DNA of 64,000 nt, from NCBI RefSeq assembly GCF_008389435.1, contig NZ_VUYS01000003.1:91314-155313 (forward strand), given 5' to 3'. Position 1 is the stretch's first letter; every line of letters starts with the position of its first letter. Below are positions 20,441 to 27,320 of the stretch, one piece after another. The notes below the pieces were generated by a model. That model worked only from the letters and a program-made list of their open reading frames with translations, was not told the DNA's origin and made no database searches. The DNA is from Candidatus Nitrosocosmicus agrestis. Lineage in GTDB: Archaea; Thermoproteota; Nitrososphaeria; Nitrososphaerales; Nitrososphaeraceae. A program made the position numbers and the translations under genes.

Positions 20441-20797
20441 TCATGGTGTTATGTCTAGACACCTGGCGAAACCCTGCAAGAATCCATCAACGTCTAAGTT
20501 GTCGAAACGTGCAAATGTCCACCATGCGTGATCGCCCGCCGGGGCGCTCTCTAAGATCTCTAGTCCGTCTATTTCTCCTGTGCTCAATTGAATGCTATAT
20601 CCTCCGCCCATGACTATATCGACTGTTTCACATGTAGCAGTAGACGATACTAGACCAGAAAAAATTCCTGCTTTCGGTCCAAACACTGTATATACACTCT
20701 GAGCAAAAGATTGTTCAAATGAGATTAGACCCATAGAACTCATAAATGCAGTTAATACTAAAAGTGATAACATAGTAACCTTGTTGCTTGTATGCAT
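20441..20797 (-). CDS. Secreted hypothetical protein, 118 aa
   Basis: A signal peptide covers residues 7-32, ending Ser-Phe-Ala-Gln. The mature 85 residues are beta-rich with one Cys pair (CETVDIVMGGGYSIQLSTGE near residue 56 and a Cys near the end in FARCLDITP). The pattern GGGYSI plus an aromatic AWWTF core suggests a compact disulfide-linked beta domain. No enzyme motif is visible. The start ATG lies just before the hydrophobic core and is convincing. Confidence 0.7.
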   Translation of the reverse strand: MHTSNKVTMLSLLVLTAFMSSMGLISFEQSFAQSVYTVFGPKAGIFSGLVSSTATCETVDIVMGGGYSIQLSTGEIDGLEILESAPAGDHAWWTFARFDNLDVDGFLQGFARCLDITP

Positions 20798-21007
20798 ATT
20801 ATCTGGTTATACGTATATTTAATAGACTTTGTGAACAAGACCGATTCTTATTTCTACAATTATATTTCATATTATAATAGTTATGGTTAATCTCTATTAA
20901 ATTGTTGAATAAAGAATAATCTATTATACAAACATGAATTTTTATCTTTAACTTTGATCTTGATGGATTATATTACTAAAAATAATGTCGACTGGAATCA
21001 ACAGAAG

Positions 21008-21033
21008 CGGGTTTAAATCCCGCACTTCCACTA
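21008..21033 (+). other. tRNA 3'-end fragment (possible old attachment-site scar)
   Basis: The sequence AGCGGGTTTAAATCCCGC forms a perfect 5-bp T-stem with a 7-base loop, followed by ACTTCCA like an acceptor 3' strand. No matching 5' acceptor strand (TGGAAGT) or anticodon arm lies in the 90 bases upstream, and the loop has T instead of the invariant C56. It therefore looks like the 3' third of a decayed or truncated tRNA gene. Such fragments are left when elements integrate into tRNA genes. Confidence 0.4.
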
Positions 21034-21093
21034 ATTCGTATTGACATGGCCCAGATCAATCCTTTTATTCTGGATTTTAAATCCTTAAGGTAG

Positions 21094-21285
21094 TTGACGA
21101 GCTGTTTGATTTGTCACAAAGGCTTCAACTCGACCTATATTAGAACGGGTTCTAACGGTGCTCTTAAGAAGATGGACTCCTACTGTGATAAGTGTGCTAT
21201 CCACTACGATTTAGAAAAAAACTGTTTACAGTATCTAATTCCTTATACAAAATACAAATCTCTAAAGCAGACCCAGATATCATAA
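21094..21285 (+). CDS. 63-aa zinc-binding small protein, TTG start
   Basis: A TTG at 21094 opens a 63-residue frame with two Cys pairs, CLICHKGF at residues 4-11 and CDKCAIHYDL at 31-40, about 27 residues apart. This spacing fits a treble-clef or zinc-ribbon fold. The linker (NSTYIRTGSNGALKKMDSY) is basic. A short plus-strand small protein of this layout is plausible, but the last 20 residues may be read in another frame. Function unknown. Confidence 0.5.
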   Translation: MTSCLICHKGFNSTYIRTGSNGALKKMDSYCDKCAIHYDLEKNCLQYLIPYTKYKSLKQTQIS

Positions 21286-21302
21286 CTAATAATTCAGTTT
21301 AC

Positions 21303-21806
21303 TCAAATAATCCTAACAAAACCTCCGAAACAATGGAAAACGTACAATATGGGCCGGGTCGGATTCGAACCAACGACCCCCGCCATGTCAAGGCGGTATC
21401 TTAACCAGGCTAGACCACCGGCCCCAATTTGATATTTAGTGAGTTCTTCTTTGTCTTTTATATATAATTGTTGATTATATTCTCCGTCAGTGGATTCTAT
21501 GGGTTTAGTTTGGTTCTTGATGGATTCCAGAACCGCAGTAGCATTTTCTCTTTCTAATTGCTTTTTAATACGTATAGAATTCTTACTGAATTTAGTAAGA
21601 TTAATTGAAGTTTCTTCCATGTTGTGATTCTTACCAAATTTAGTAAGATCTAGATTTGGAAATAATGATAAAAGGAGAGGTAGATCCTTATCTAAGAGGT
21701 TAGAAATCTTCTTCTTTACCACTGACTTGAGTTTGTACTCGTATGACTTGGATACAACTTTCTGACCTTGTAAAAACTGAAACTCAGCTTTAGAGAGAAG
21801 TGGCAT
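21303..21806 (-). CDS. SSV-type integrase, N-terminal part (int(N)), fused to tRNA sequence
   Basis: ATG 21806 opens MPLLSKAEFQFLQGQK, the hallmark N-terminus of thaumarchaeal integrases. It continues with a basic helical region and two KFGK/KFSK motifs. Residues 109-140 are encoded by the 96-bp direct repeat, including the 5' half of tRNA-Val; after Met141 the frame only translates the rest of the tRNA gene and flank. At the other end of the element the identical repeat runs in the same frame into the catalytic part (29974-30909). In the excised circle the two therefore join as one 451-residue integrase (140 + 311). As it stands here the N-terminal part is separated from its catalytic domain and is probably inactive. 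Confidence 0.85.
   Translation of the reverse strand: MPLLSKAEFQFLQGQKVVSKSYEYKLKSVVKKKISNLLDKDLPLLLSLFPNLDLTKFGKNHNMEETSINLTKFSKNSIRIKKQLERENATAVLESIKNQTKPIESTDGEYNQQLYIKDKEELTKYQIGAGGLAWLRYRLDMAGVVGSNPTRPILYVFHCFGGFVRII
21350..21424 (-). tRNA. tRNA-Val (anticodon GAC)
   Basis: On the minus strand a 75-base cloverleaf can be drawn: acceptor GGGCCGG pairs with CCGGCCC, the anticodon arm is CCGCC-TTGACAT-GGCGG with anticodon GAC, and the T-arm carries the standard loop TTCGAAT. The 3' CCA is not encoded. The gene is rebuilt: bases 21383-21424 (acceptor 5' strand, D-arm and anticodon loop) lie inside the 96-bp direct repeat and come from the element, while the 3' part is chromosomal. It overlaps the 3' end of int(N) in the same orientation. 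Confidence 0.95.
21383..21478. repeat. attL: left copy of the perfect 96-bp direct repeat
   Basis: This sequence is identical, base for base, to 30906-31001. It contains the 5' 42 bases of tRNA-Val (minus strand) plus 54 bases upstream, with a TATA box. It also encodes residues 109-140 of the integrase. Such a long, exact repeat at a tRNA flanking an integrase-bearing segment marks the ends of an integrated element of 9,523 bp per circle. Confidence 0.92.
21455..21468 (-). promoter_or_regulatory. TATA box of tRNA-Val, supplied by the element
   Basis: The minus-strand sequence TTATATATAAAA is centred about 38 bases upstream of the first base of tRNA-Val, the expected position for an archaeal TATA box serving a tRNA. 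Because it lies inside the direct repeat, the same box also sits upstream of the catalytic integrase gene at 30980-30990. Confidence 0.7.
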
Positions 21807-22211
21807 AATATTTTAGGAATTATTCGAAATTAATAAGGATTAGCAATTCAAATAACTAGGAGTATCTGAATATACTCAGACTTAATAGACTACACGTTCC
21901 GTTGATTAATTAAGAAATTATCGCATAGCATCAAATAGAAATCTATTTGTTGAATTTTTTCTTTTAATTACATGCCTGCAAACAAGGGAAGATAATATAA
22001 TAAGAAAAAATGGAGCAAAAAATAATATTTTCTGTCTATTCTATTTTCATTCTGTCCTAATGCCTATTGAAATTTTGATTATTAGTCCATCAATAGACAG
22101 TATAAAGGACAAATTTATTATTGATTTATTATATGATCTTATTTGATTGCAAAATTAGTATGTTCAATACAGTCAAAAAAAGGTGATTACGGTCTTGATT
22201 ATTGTTTGATT
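21807..22211. other. Intergenic stretch in the element
   Basis: It contains the promoter region of int(N) and the region downstream of the secreted protein gene. AT-rich, with no gene seen. Confidence 0.35.
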
Positions 22212-22535
22212 TTATCTGGTTGTTGTAAAGTCGGATGGAGGTTGCTCTACCGTTGGGATACATTCACCATTCTGTTGGAAACCTAAATTCAAGTTATTGG
22301 CGTTTAATGCATTAAATTCTGGTGCAACTGCTTGTCCGTTTGTTTCTGAGGCTTGGTCTTGTTCTGCTCCTTGTTCGGCTTCACTGCTAGGTTGTTGACC
22401 TGCTGCGATATTTCCGCTACACGTTTCCAAAGTAGGTTCAGGAGCAGCAATTGTTGCAAGTGCATTTGGGTTATACAAGCCCAAAACTCCTGTTACCAAG
22501 AAAGCAGTAAGAATTCCTGTAAATAGTTTATTCAT
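22212..22535 (-). CDS. Small secreted Gln/Glu-rich protein in the element
   Basis: The 107-residue product has a signal peptide (residues 4-28, Asn-Ala-Leu-Ala-Thr region). Its mature part is rich in Gln, Glu, Ala and Asn, with SSEAEQGAEQDQASETNGQAV followed by FNALNANNLNLGFQQNG. The second part matches the FTALCGNNFNLQLQ module of the paralogs at 22902 and 32734 but without the Cys pair at the same place. It is probably an exported member of the Q/N-rich family described under findings. Confidence 0.65.
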   Translation of the reverse strand: MNKLFTGILTAFLVTGVLGLYNPNALATIAAPEPTLETCSGNIAAGQQPSSEAEQGAEQDQASETNGQAVAPEFNALNANNLNLGFQQNGECIPTVEQPPSDFTTTR

Positions 22536-22901
22536 AGTTAAAGTAGAAATTCTAATTCATTTAGCAGTTTTTTATAATAGTTATTTAGGATTATATGAGA
22601 AAAATGTCCTCCTATGAGGAGGATTGACTGTAAGGTTTGTCTGTCTTTGTGATAATCCAATAGGCTAGGAAACAGATTTACCAAAAGAGAATGGTTTGTT
22701 GCCTACAAAATTAAATTTTCTTTCTTATTTTGGTTTATAATATACTCACAGGTCTTGATATATTTTTTACCATGAAGAAGTTGAATTTTTTGGATTAGAA
22801 GAATATGTTAAAAAGCCTGTAACAGAAGCCAAACATCAAAGTGATGAATTATAGCATTACATTGATCTGTTGGACTGGGGATTTTAACGACAAAAAATAG
22901 T
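22536..22901. other. Intergenic stretch with a perfect short hairpin
   Basis: At about 22606-22622 TCCTCCT and AGGAGGA flank a 3-base loop, making a 7-bp perfect stem about 75 bases upstream of the start of the minus-strand gene at 22535. It could be a terminator or leader hairpin. Nothing else is seen. Confidence 0.35.
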
Positions 22902-23183
22902 TTATTGTTGGCCTAATGCCAAATTGCCCAATTGTTCTTGTAATTGCAAGTTAAAGTTATTTCCACATAATGCGGTAAATTCTCCAGAAACACATTGGCC
23001 GTTTTGTTCACTATCTTGTCCTTGTTCAATTTCTTGTTCTGCATCATTGTGTTTACCTGTGGCAAATGCCATGTTGTTGTCACCAAATGTTACTACTGAA
23101 CCTATGAGAGCTGCTGCAATGAACATCACCGCAATCATTCCGATTTTATTTGTTTTAGTACTCATTTTAGTCGAAATATACAA
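22902..23183 (-). CDS. Small secreted Q-rich protein with paired Cys (element copy)
   Basis: The 93-residue product has a signal segment (about residues 13-42, ending Phe-Ala-Thr), then AEQEIEQGQDSEQNGQCVSG, EFTALCGNN and a C-terminal FNLQLQEQLGNLALGQQ. This is the single-repeat version of the module repeated in the 623-aa protein at 50292: a Q-rich strand, a Cys-x8-Cys loop, then N..Q.Q...NLALGQ. It is roughly 94% identical in DNA to the chromosomal copy at 32734-33006 over its mature part, pointing to a recent duplication. The likely start is the ATG at 23165 (MSTKTNK). Confidence 0.75.
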   Translation of the reverse strand: MYISTKMSTKTNKIGMIAVMFIAAALIGSVVTFGDNNMAFATGKHNDAEQEIEQGQDSEQNGQCVSGEFTALCGNNFNLQLQEQLGNLALGQQ

Positions 23184-23904
23184 GTGAAATTTGAAATAAT
23201 ATAGTTTGGATTGTTGTTACTGTTATATCTTTGTGAAAAATATTTCAGGTATTGTCTTATTATAAATAATTTCATACTTTTGTTCTTAAAAATTAAACTC
23301 CTAATTTGGATTATCACCGCTCGGGTCTAGCAAGACCCTCGCTATTTGATGACTAGGATAGACAACCAAATGATGATGACCGCGTGGATCTTTATTATTA
23401 AAAAAAGGTACTATTGTCTATGTCACCTGGAATTTACTAGATGGTTATATATCTGGAGTATTTATTGGTGCCATAAATAGACGATATGTTTGCTTTCAAC
23501 TTAGTTGATGTCCAAAATTAGATTGTCACTGGAGTAAATCTAGGCTGGAGATATATAATGTTTTTAAACCTACCAAGATATTTATGTTCAAACCCATAGT
23601 TTAAGTCGGGCCTTGCATTTTCTTATTCTCCCACGCCGCTCATGCAAGGCTCGAATCTATTGTAATTCTCTGGAAACAATCCAATAATTATTGAAAGTTA
23701 GATGCAGTACATACCATCCTTTCCTGGCCATTAAATCGCAAACTACCTGACCGACCTGTGACCATTTTTTTATTAGCAACTTATCATTAACCTACTTGTT
23801 GTTGGTATCTGTAAACTTGGATTGTGCCGAGTTAGTTTAATAGCAATCGATGTTTTTAGAATGAATATAGTCGCTTTTAAACTATGTTCAATGATGATTG
23901 AATA
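23184..23904. other. Gene-free 0.7 kb of the element with candidate structured RNA
   Basis: No gene was found. Two GC-rich islands stand out of AT-rich DNA: GGGTCT/AGACCC (about 23324-23340) and a 9-bp stem GCCTTGCAT/ATGCAAGGC (23610-23618 with 23642-23650) closing a 23-base loop. A TATA-like AGATATATAATG lies at about 23549-23561, upstream of the second. Together they could be a small structured RNA. Confidence 0.35.
23610..23650 (+). ncRNA. Candidate structured RNA (hairpin), strand uncertain
   Basis: GCCTTGCAT and ATGCAAGGC form nine perfect pairs around a 23-base C-rich loop, followed by CTCGAATC, which resembles a tRNA T-loop. A TATA-like element lies about 50 bases upstream on the plus strand. 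No known RNA family is recognised; a decayed tRNA-like gene is an alternative. Confidence 0.25.
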
Positions 23905-24159
23905 ATGAACATGATTGAAAGTGAAAGTCCTTATTTGGTTGAAGCCAGAACATGTGGATGTAAGGAAAAAGGCAAAAGTGTCTCATATCATTTTATCGAA
24001 TCTGCTCATGGTCTTTGTTTAGAAAAGGGGGAATTAATCTTGGCCGAAATTCAAGCATGTGAGAGGTTATTAAAGTATTCAAAGGACGAGGAAGAAATGC
24101 AGCTTCTCAAGGATGAAATAACTAAATTAAGGATAGCATTGGATCTAGTACGATACTAA
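23905..24159 (+). CDS. Hypothetical protein, 84 aa, helical C-terminus
   Basis: The product begins MNMIESESPYLVEARTCGCK and has Cys17, Cys19 and Cys48, then a long amphipathic helix (GELILAEIQACERLLKYSK, then EEEMQLLKDEITKLRIALDL) that could form a coiled coil. The ATG at 23905 or the second at 23911 could be used. It lies inside the element. The coiled-coil end suggests a dimerising protein; the function is unknown. Confidence 0.55.
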   Translation: MNMIESESPYLVEARTCGCKEKGKSVSYHFIESAHGLCLEKGELILAEIQACERLLKYSKDEEEMQLLKDEITKLRIALDLVRY

Positions 24160-24231
24160 GATAAGAAATGGAATATCAAATAAGTACTGCTTAAGATATT
24201 ATACTCATCGACGCACTAAAAAGACTACCAC

Positions 24232-24549
24232 TTATCTTAAATTTTTTGATTCACCAATTGCTTCTTCAATCTTGTCAACATAATCCTTGACATAAAATTT
24301 GATATTATCAATTTGTTTTGGAGATAGTTCAGTTTCTAGTAGTAAGGCCTTTTCAATTGCGTTTGGAAGTTCTTCTATTTTTCTAGGATAAGGAATTCTA
24401 ACACTAATCTCTCCTCTTATAAAATCAATTTCTAAATAAGTTTTTGTTCCTGTTATTTGTGAGATTCCTCTGCTTCTCAGGTAACCGTTAATTCGTAGTC
24501 TAAAAGATTTACCTGAATCGCTTACTATAATATTGTCTAATTCGGACAT
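24232..24549 (-). CDS. Hypothetical protein, 105 aa, partner of the CopG-like gene
   Basis: The 105-residue product is beta-rich at the start (IIVSDSGKSFRLRINGYLRS), then has KTYLEIDFIRGEISVRIPYP, and ends in two charged helices. Its ATG overlaps the stop of the upstream 48-residue gene by one base (TAATG), so the two are translationally coupled. No known toxin or nuclease motif is visible. Function unknown; a partition or regulatory partner is possible. Confidence 0.6.
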   Translation of the reverse strand: MSELDNIIVSDSGKSFRLRINGYLRSRGISQITGTKTYLEIDFIRGEISVRIPYPRKIEELPNAIEKALLLETELSPKQIDNIKFYVKDYVDKIEEAIGESKNLR

Positions 24550-24695
24550 TACTGGTTTCCTCCATCTTTAAAGTTCTTTACCAGTTTACCAATTATCAAA
24601 TTAAACGTATCACCAGTTTTACCCATTTCTTTTAATATCTCGTAGTTGTCAGAGTCAATCAGAATTTGTTTGTATCTTTTGTTACCTATTCTCAT
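24549..24695 (-). CDS. 48-aa ribbon-helix-helix-like protein (antitoxin type)
   Basis: ATG 24695 opens a 48-residue frame: a short basic beta strand (RYKQILIDSDNYEILKEMGK), then a helix-turn-helix part (GDTFNLIIGKLVKNFK). The pattern strand, helix, Gly-Thr/Ser-Phe, helix is that of VapB/CopG-type ribbon-helix-helix proteins, which bind operators as dimers and often neutralise a toxin encoded just downstream. The next gene overlaps by one base. No recognised toxin follows, so an antitoxin role is only an inference. Confidence 0.6.
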   Translation of the reverse strand: MRIGNKRYKQILIDSDNYEILKEMGKTGDTFNLIIGKLVKNFKDGGNQ

Positions 24696-25198
24696 AACAT
24701 AATTAATACATCGATGATATTTAAATGTTACTTATATGAAGTAATAGTTTAACTATACTCAGTTTTTGTCCAAAAGAATGTTATTAAAAAATGAGAAATG
24801 GTTAATAAAAAAGGAGAGACATCTACCTCCCGTATGAGACTCTTTTTGGTTTTTTTAATTTGAAGATACCTAAATCATCTTAGATAGTCATCGCAGTTCC
24901 TCCCAAATGAAACATGTCCGATATTTATGACAGATTAATTTATTATCTTGATTTTTTTCATATTGAATTCAAATTCTTTTTAAAAATACAAAAATTACAC
25001 GAATAGAAGGTAAGAGTATTATATATTCAATTGTAAATTGACATGATAATAAAATATTTCTGTTTGTAGATAAGTTTAATATAAATTATTTAATTTTTTC
25101 ATATATAGAATTATCGAAATACAGAATGAGTCATAGCGAATTTGATAGATGGAGAAATTCATTATGCAATCCAACTTGTATTTGCTTTTTATCTTAAA
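24696..25198. other. Intergenic stretch before the dead insertion sequence
   Basis: AT-rich, containing the promoter region for the CopG-like operon (TATA-like runs near 24740). No gene seen. Confidence 0.35.
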
Positions 25199-26152
25199 GC
25201 CTATCCTAAAATTAACTTTCTATAGATTATTATACAACATGAGAACTGTATCGGACTAAGATAGTTTTCATCCTTCTTTTCATATCTTGCGGAGTTTCGT
25301 AAACCTGTTATGCCATGAGTTTGTCCTTTCCACAACCCATTTTTTAGGGAAGTGTATCTTACGATTTGGTACTGCAATTTCTTCACTATCATCGCCTTTC
25401 TTCTTTTTCTTCTTCTTGATTGGTACGTGTAAGATGTAGTCTCGTTTGATTAATTCCTGTTCTGCTTCTGCAGAATTATATCATTTATCAAGACATAGAT
25501 GTTGCAATCATCCTCGTCGTCTAGATCTGGATAACGATTTCGGCCTTTTGATGACTGTATTATCAACTACCTCTGTTACGCATTTGGTGTCATGGGTGCT
25601 AGCTGGTAATAATACAACAGAAAAGAGGATACCATGCTTATTGGTTAAAATATGTCTTTTTGTTCAGCCTTGTTTGCTCCTATCTGCAGTGGGATTATTT
25701 CCTGCGGTCTTTTCTCGGCCTAAAGGTGATTTTATTGATATAGAATCTATTGATTCTATGACCAGTTGATACCATTTGTAGCATCATAGATTTTCAATGG
25801 TCTGCTCCACATCTTTTCAAAGACATCCAGTTTATTCCATGCCTGGAATCTCCTATGACGAGTAGATCCAGAACAGCATTCTTTTGGAAGCCGTCTCCAC
25901 TAGCATCCTGTTCTCAGGATGTAGATGATACCGTCAAGAGGCCTTCTGTATTGTTAAACTGGTCGACCAACAGTCTTTGGAGGCTTTTCTTTAGACATTA
26001 TCCTCTTAAACTCATCTCCTAACCTTTCTGGAATCCTTGTAATGGCAGGATGAGCGATATTTATTGCTTCCACTTCTTTCTTCCTTCTGAATGCAGATAC
26101 CGTCTACAAGGAAAGAAAAGTAGGTAAAACCCAATCGTATTTTAGGATAGGC
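25199..26152. mobile_element. Decayed IS5-type insertion sequence
   Basis: A 14-bp perfect inverted repeat (GCCTATCCTAAAAT at 25199-25212 and its complement at 26139-26152) bounds 954 bp. The interior is a minus-strand transposase with many frameshifts and stops. It sits inside the tRNA-Val element, so it arrived before or after integration and then died. No clear target duplication was identified. Confidence 0.75.
25201..26110 (-). pseudogene. IS5-family DDE transposase, inactive
   Basis: Pieces recognisable in order on the minus strand are RIPERLGDEFKRIMS, YRRPLDGIIYILRTGC followed by a stop, WRRLPKECCSGSTRHRRFQAW, NKLDVFEKMW, HGIPLSVVLLPASTHDTKCV, YNSAEAEQELIKRDYILHVP, a lysine-rich stretch, FPKKWVVERTNSWHNRF and, in another frame, RYEKKDENYLSPIQFSCCII ending at TAG 25201-25203. 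The RRLP..GS....HRRF.W, H.TN.HG.PLSV and VERTNSW.NRF signatures are those of IS5-like transposases. Several stops and frameshifts make it dead. Confidence 0.75.
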
Positions 26153-26344
26153 TCTTGGAATGTCTGACATGATTCATAGAAAAATGAGATGAATTTGACA
26201 TATTATAATTCACAATTAAATTTGTAATATAAATAATATGTAAAATTGTATTTCATTTTGAAATATTTGCAACTTATCTACATTATCTCTTTTTCTTCTT
26301 GCTCTTATCAATATAGTTATATGAAACTGCGAAGTTAACTTTTC

Positions 26345-26740
26345 ATGAAATTATTAACCAATCCAAATAATAAAAAGTATAAAAACAAACAAGTTTACAA
26401 TCAAGTATTTTATGTGACCTTGATAGCATTTTTGTCATTTGTTCTTATTTCAGGGATTACAACGTCGCATGCATTTGCATTAAAAAGCGTTTCAGACTTG
26501 GGAGGTGTTAACCAAAATCCAACTAAGCTAGAAAGAGGTGGTTCAGACTTGGGAGGTGTTAACCAAAATCCAACTAAACAAGGAGGAGAAGGCGAAGGAG
26601 GTTCTTCTAACTTTCAATGTGATAGTAAAACCCATACATGCTCATGTGATCTAACCAAGGAAGATTGCTTTGATTTAGGTGCATCGGGTCTATGTAAGGA
26701 TAGAATAGATAACAACGGAGAATGTACATTTAAATATTAA
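26345..26740 (+). CDS. Secreted Cys-rich protein with a duplicated segment
   Basis: The 131-residue product has a signal peptide (about residues 22-46, ending Ser-His-Ala-Phe-Ala). The mature part has two copies of SDLGGVNQNPTK, encoded by a near-exact 36-bp repeat (26491-26526 and 26542-26577), a Gly/Glu-rich link and a C-terminal domain with six Cys (CDSKTHTCSCDLTKEDC, then C and C). Six closely spaced Cys in a small exported domain suggest a disulfide-linked knot or a metal site. Function unknown; it is cargo of the element. Confidence 0.65.
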   Translation: MKLLTNPNNKKYKNKQVYNQVFYVTLIAFLSFVLISGITTSHAFALKSVSDLGGVNQNPTKLERGGSDLGGVNQNPTKQGGEGEGGSSNFQCDSKTHTCSCDLTKEDCFDLGASGLCKDRIDNNGECTFKY

Positions 26741-26801
26741 AAGTTTAATTTTGATTGATTTTTAACTATTATTTTGGTTACTACTGTTCTAATCCATATT
26801 T

Positions 26802-27278
26802 TCAAGTGTTTAAAACAGTTTGTGGATTAGAACAGGTAGTTGGAAAGATGATATCGTTTGATAGAGGAATCATGTCACTAAATATCTTATTTTTTTCCTG
26901 CTCTTCAGTAAACTGAAAAAGGCTCCCTAGCTTTGTATTGCTTTCATACCTCTTTATGAATTTGCATATACAGATCTTACTATCCTCATCATCTGCCTCA
27001 TAGTCTATTAATTGGAATACTTTTGTTTCTCCAATCCCGTATTTTAACAGCTCTAAAATTTCAACTTTTAACCATTCTTCAGCAATTAACTTGAATTTTT
27101 TTGGTAAATTCAGCTTAATGAAATGTAAATTATTATCATTTTCTTCTGTATTCGTGTAATTTTTGTATTTAGTCTGTTGGAATAAAGAAACATCCACAAT
27201 AGGGTAGTATGCTTTTTTACGTCTATCAATTTTAGATTCAAATTCATCTATTAATCCGTTATTTCGTAATTCTTCCAA
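26802..27278 (-). CDS. C-terminal part of the element ATPase gene, cut off by a TGA
   Basis: A TTG at 27278 gives 158 residues, but the frame is open upstream to the TGA at 27321-27323 and is the same frame as the 604-aa ATPase. The intervening codons read KGKSITVDAIKKTYLEELRN, an uninterrupted continuation. The first part (helix, helix, DEFESKIDRRKKAYYPIV) looks like a winged helix. It most likely is the C-terminal DNA-binding region of one 776-residue protein whose gene acquired an in-frame stop. Separate translation from TTG is possible. Confidence 0.6.
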   Translation of the reverse strand: MEELRNNGLIDEFESKIDRRKKAYYPIVDVSLFQQTKYKNYTNTEENDNNLHFIKLNLPKKFKLIAEEWLKVEILELLKYGIGETKVFQLIDYEADDEDSKICICKFIKRYESNTKLGSLFQFTEEQEKNKIFSDMIPLSNDIIFPTTCSNPQTVLNT

Positions 27279-27320
27279 GTACGTCTTTTTAATTGCATCA
27301 ACTGTTATTGATTTTCCCTT

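Noticed and set aside
25446..25769. Plus-strand 107-codon frame
   Set aside because: Shadow of the decayed minus-strand IS5 transposase.
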